Assembly (NCBI RefSeq): GCF_900109465.1
Contig: NZ_FOAZ01000027.1
Location: forward strand, 1 to 64,000
DNA length: 64,000 nt
DNA from: Streptacidiphilus jiangxiensis
Lineage (GTDB): Bacteria; Actinomycetota; Actinomycetes; Streptomycetales; Streptomycetaceae
Direction of reading: 5' to 3'
Shown: piece by piece, positions 63,699 through 64,000 of the stretch
Layout of the letters: every line of letters begins with the position of its first letter
Numbering within the stretch: the stretch's first letter is position 1
Program-made: the position numbers and the translations under genes
Notes under the pieces: model-generated
What the model saw: the letters and a program-made list of their open reading frames with translations, nothing else
Told to the model about the DNA's origin: nothing
The model's database searches: none

Positions 63699-64000
63699 GC
63701 GGCGAGGGGCTGGACACCCGCTTCGACTCCGCCGAGGAGAGCCCCGGGTTGTTGCTCTGGCAGGTGACCAACCGGTGGCAGGCCGCGCAGCGGGCGGCCC
63801 TCAAGCCCCACGGCCTGACCCACGTGCAGTTCGTGCTGCTCGCGGCCCTCACCTACCTCGGGGCGGAGGGGCCGGTGACGCAGAAGGCGCTCGCGGACCA
63901 GGCCGCGACCGATCCGATGATGACCTCCCAGGTGCTGCGGGCCCTGGAGGGTCTCGGGTTCGTCGAACGTCGCCCGCACCCGCACGACAGGCGGGCGCGG
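63695..64000 (+). CDS. MarR-family regulator (partial, cut by window end)
   Basis: About 102 residues are inside the window: SPGLLLWQVTNRWQAAQRAA, LKPHGLTHVQFVLLAALTYL, VTQKALADQAATDPMMTSQV and LRALEGLGFVERRPHPHDRR. This is the MarR winged helix with the wing at the end; the C-terminal dimer helix lies to the right. GTG 63695 overlaps the SRPBCC stop by four bases. Confidence 0.87.
   Translation, partial: MSGEGLDTRFDSAEESPGLLLWQVTNRWQAAQRAALKPHGLTHVQFVLLAALTYLGAEGPVTQKALADQAATDPMMTSQVLRALEGLGFVERRPHPHDRRAR

Overview
This window comes from a high-GC actinobacterium of the Streptomyces type (Streptomycetaceae). The evidence is the very GC-rich third codon positions, the frequent GTG starts and GTGA/TAGTG stop-start overlaps, many promoters of TANNNT type placed directly against start codons, and streptomycete-type small proteins (DUF5999-, DUF5302- and DUF6126-like). 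The genus is an inference; no species call is possible from this alone. I found no prophage, transposase, CRISPR array or biosynthetic gene cluster.

Layout. 1-335: end of an rRNA operon (23S 3' end, 5S, strong terminator). 411-9334: a conserved actinobacterial growth and cell-envelope block: pgsA-like phosphatidyltransferase, a sugar-nucleotidyltransferase with a degenerate phosphomannomutase domain, DUF881-Sbp-DUF881, a GarA/OdhI-like FHA protein, an FtsR-like MerR regulator, a bifunctional-nuclease-family protein and a second MerR regulator. The order matches the Rv1822-Rv1830 region of mycobacteria as I remember it, but gcvH is absent. 9389-17017: a SanA-like protein, DNA polymerase IV, a decayed AraC gene, a PRC-barrel/DUF2382 stress protein and gcvP behind a tandem glycine riboswitch. 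17166-32741: mostly accessory and hypothetical genes, a GCS2-type ligase, a CPBP protease, PhzF, two tRNAs (one unusual), a PadR regulator, a secreted phosphoesterase, an EF-hand protein, and a saccharopine-dehydrogenase-like gene divergent from a TetR gene. 32787-36501: sugar porter, FMN-binding PaiB-like protein and a divergent MocR regulator.

36623-40332 is the phenylacetyl-CoA epoxidase operon paaABCDE behind a PaaR-type operator. 40985-41991 is the divergent ohrR/ohr peroxide-defence pair. 42104-52861 holds lgt, transporters, oxidoreductases, a universal stress protein, a large PAS-GAF-SpoIIE-HATPase regulator and an XRE-cupin/DUF6126 pair. 53372-56106 has a secreted protein, a VOC protein and a PASTA Ser/Thr kinase. 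56193-59520 is a three-gene sugar ABC importer of xylose type. 60080-64000 has a secreted putative peptidase, a quinone oxidoreductase, an AraC regulator, an SRPBCC protein and a truncated MarR gene.

The most interesting items are: (i) a 73-nt, short-variable-loop tRNA with a CAG anticodon beside tRNA-Ser(GCU); (ii) a seven-copy family of long palindromic intergenic elements whose arms covary; (iii) the degenerate phosphomannomutase domain in the pgsA operon; (iv) a translationally coupled XRE-cupin regulator and 59-residue membrane protein; and (v) many apparent leaderless promoters plus a probable CTG start in the sugar porter. No wholly new multi-gene system is evident.
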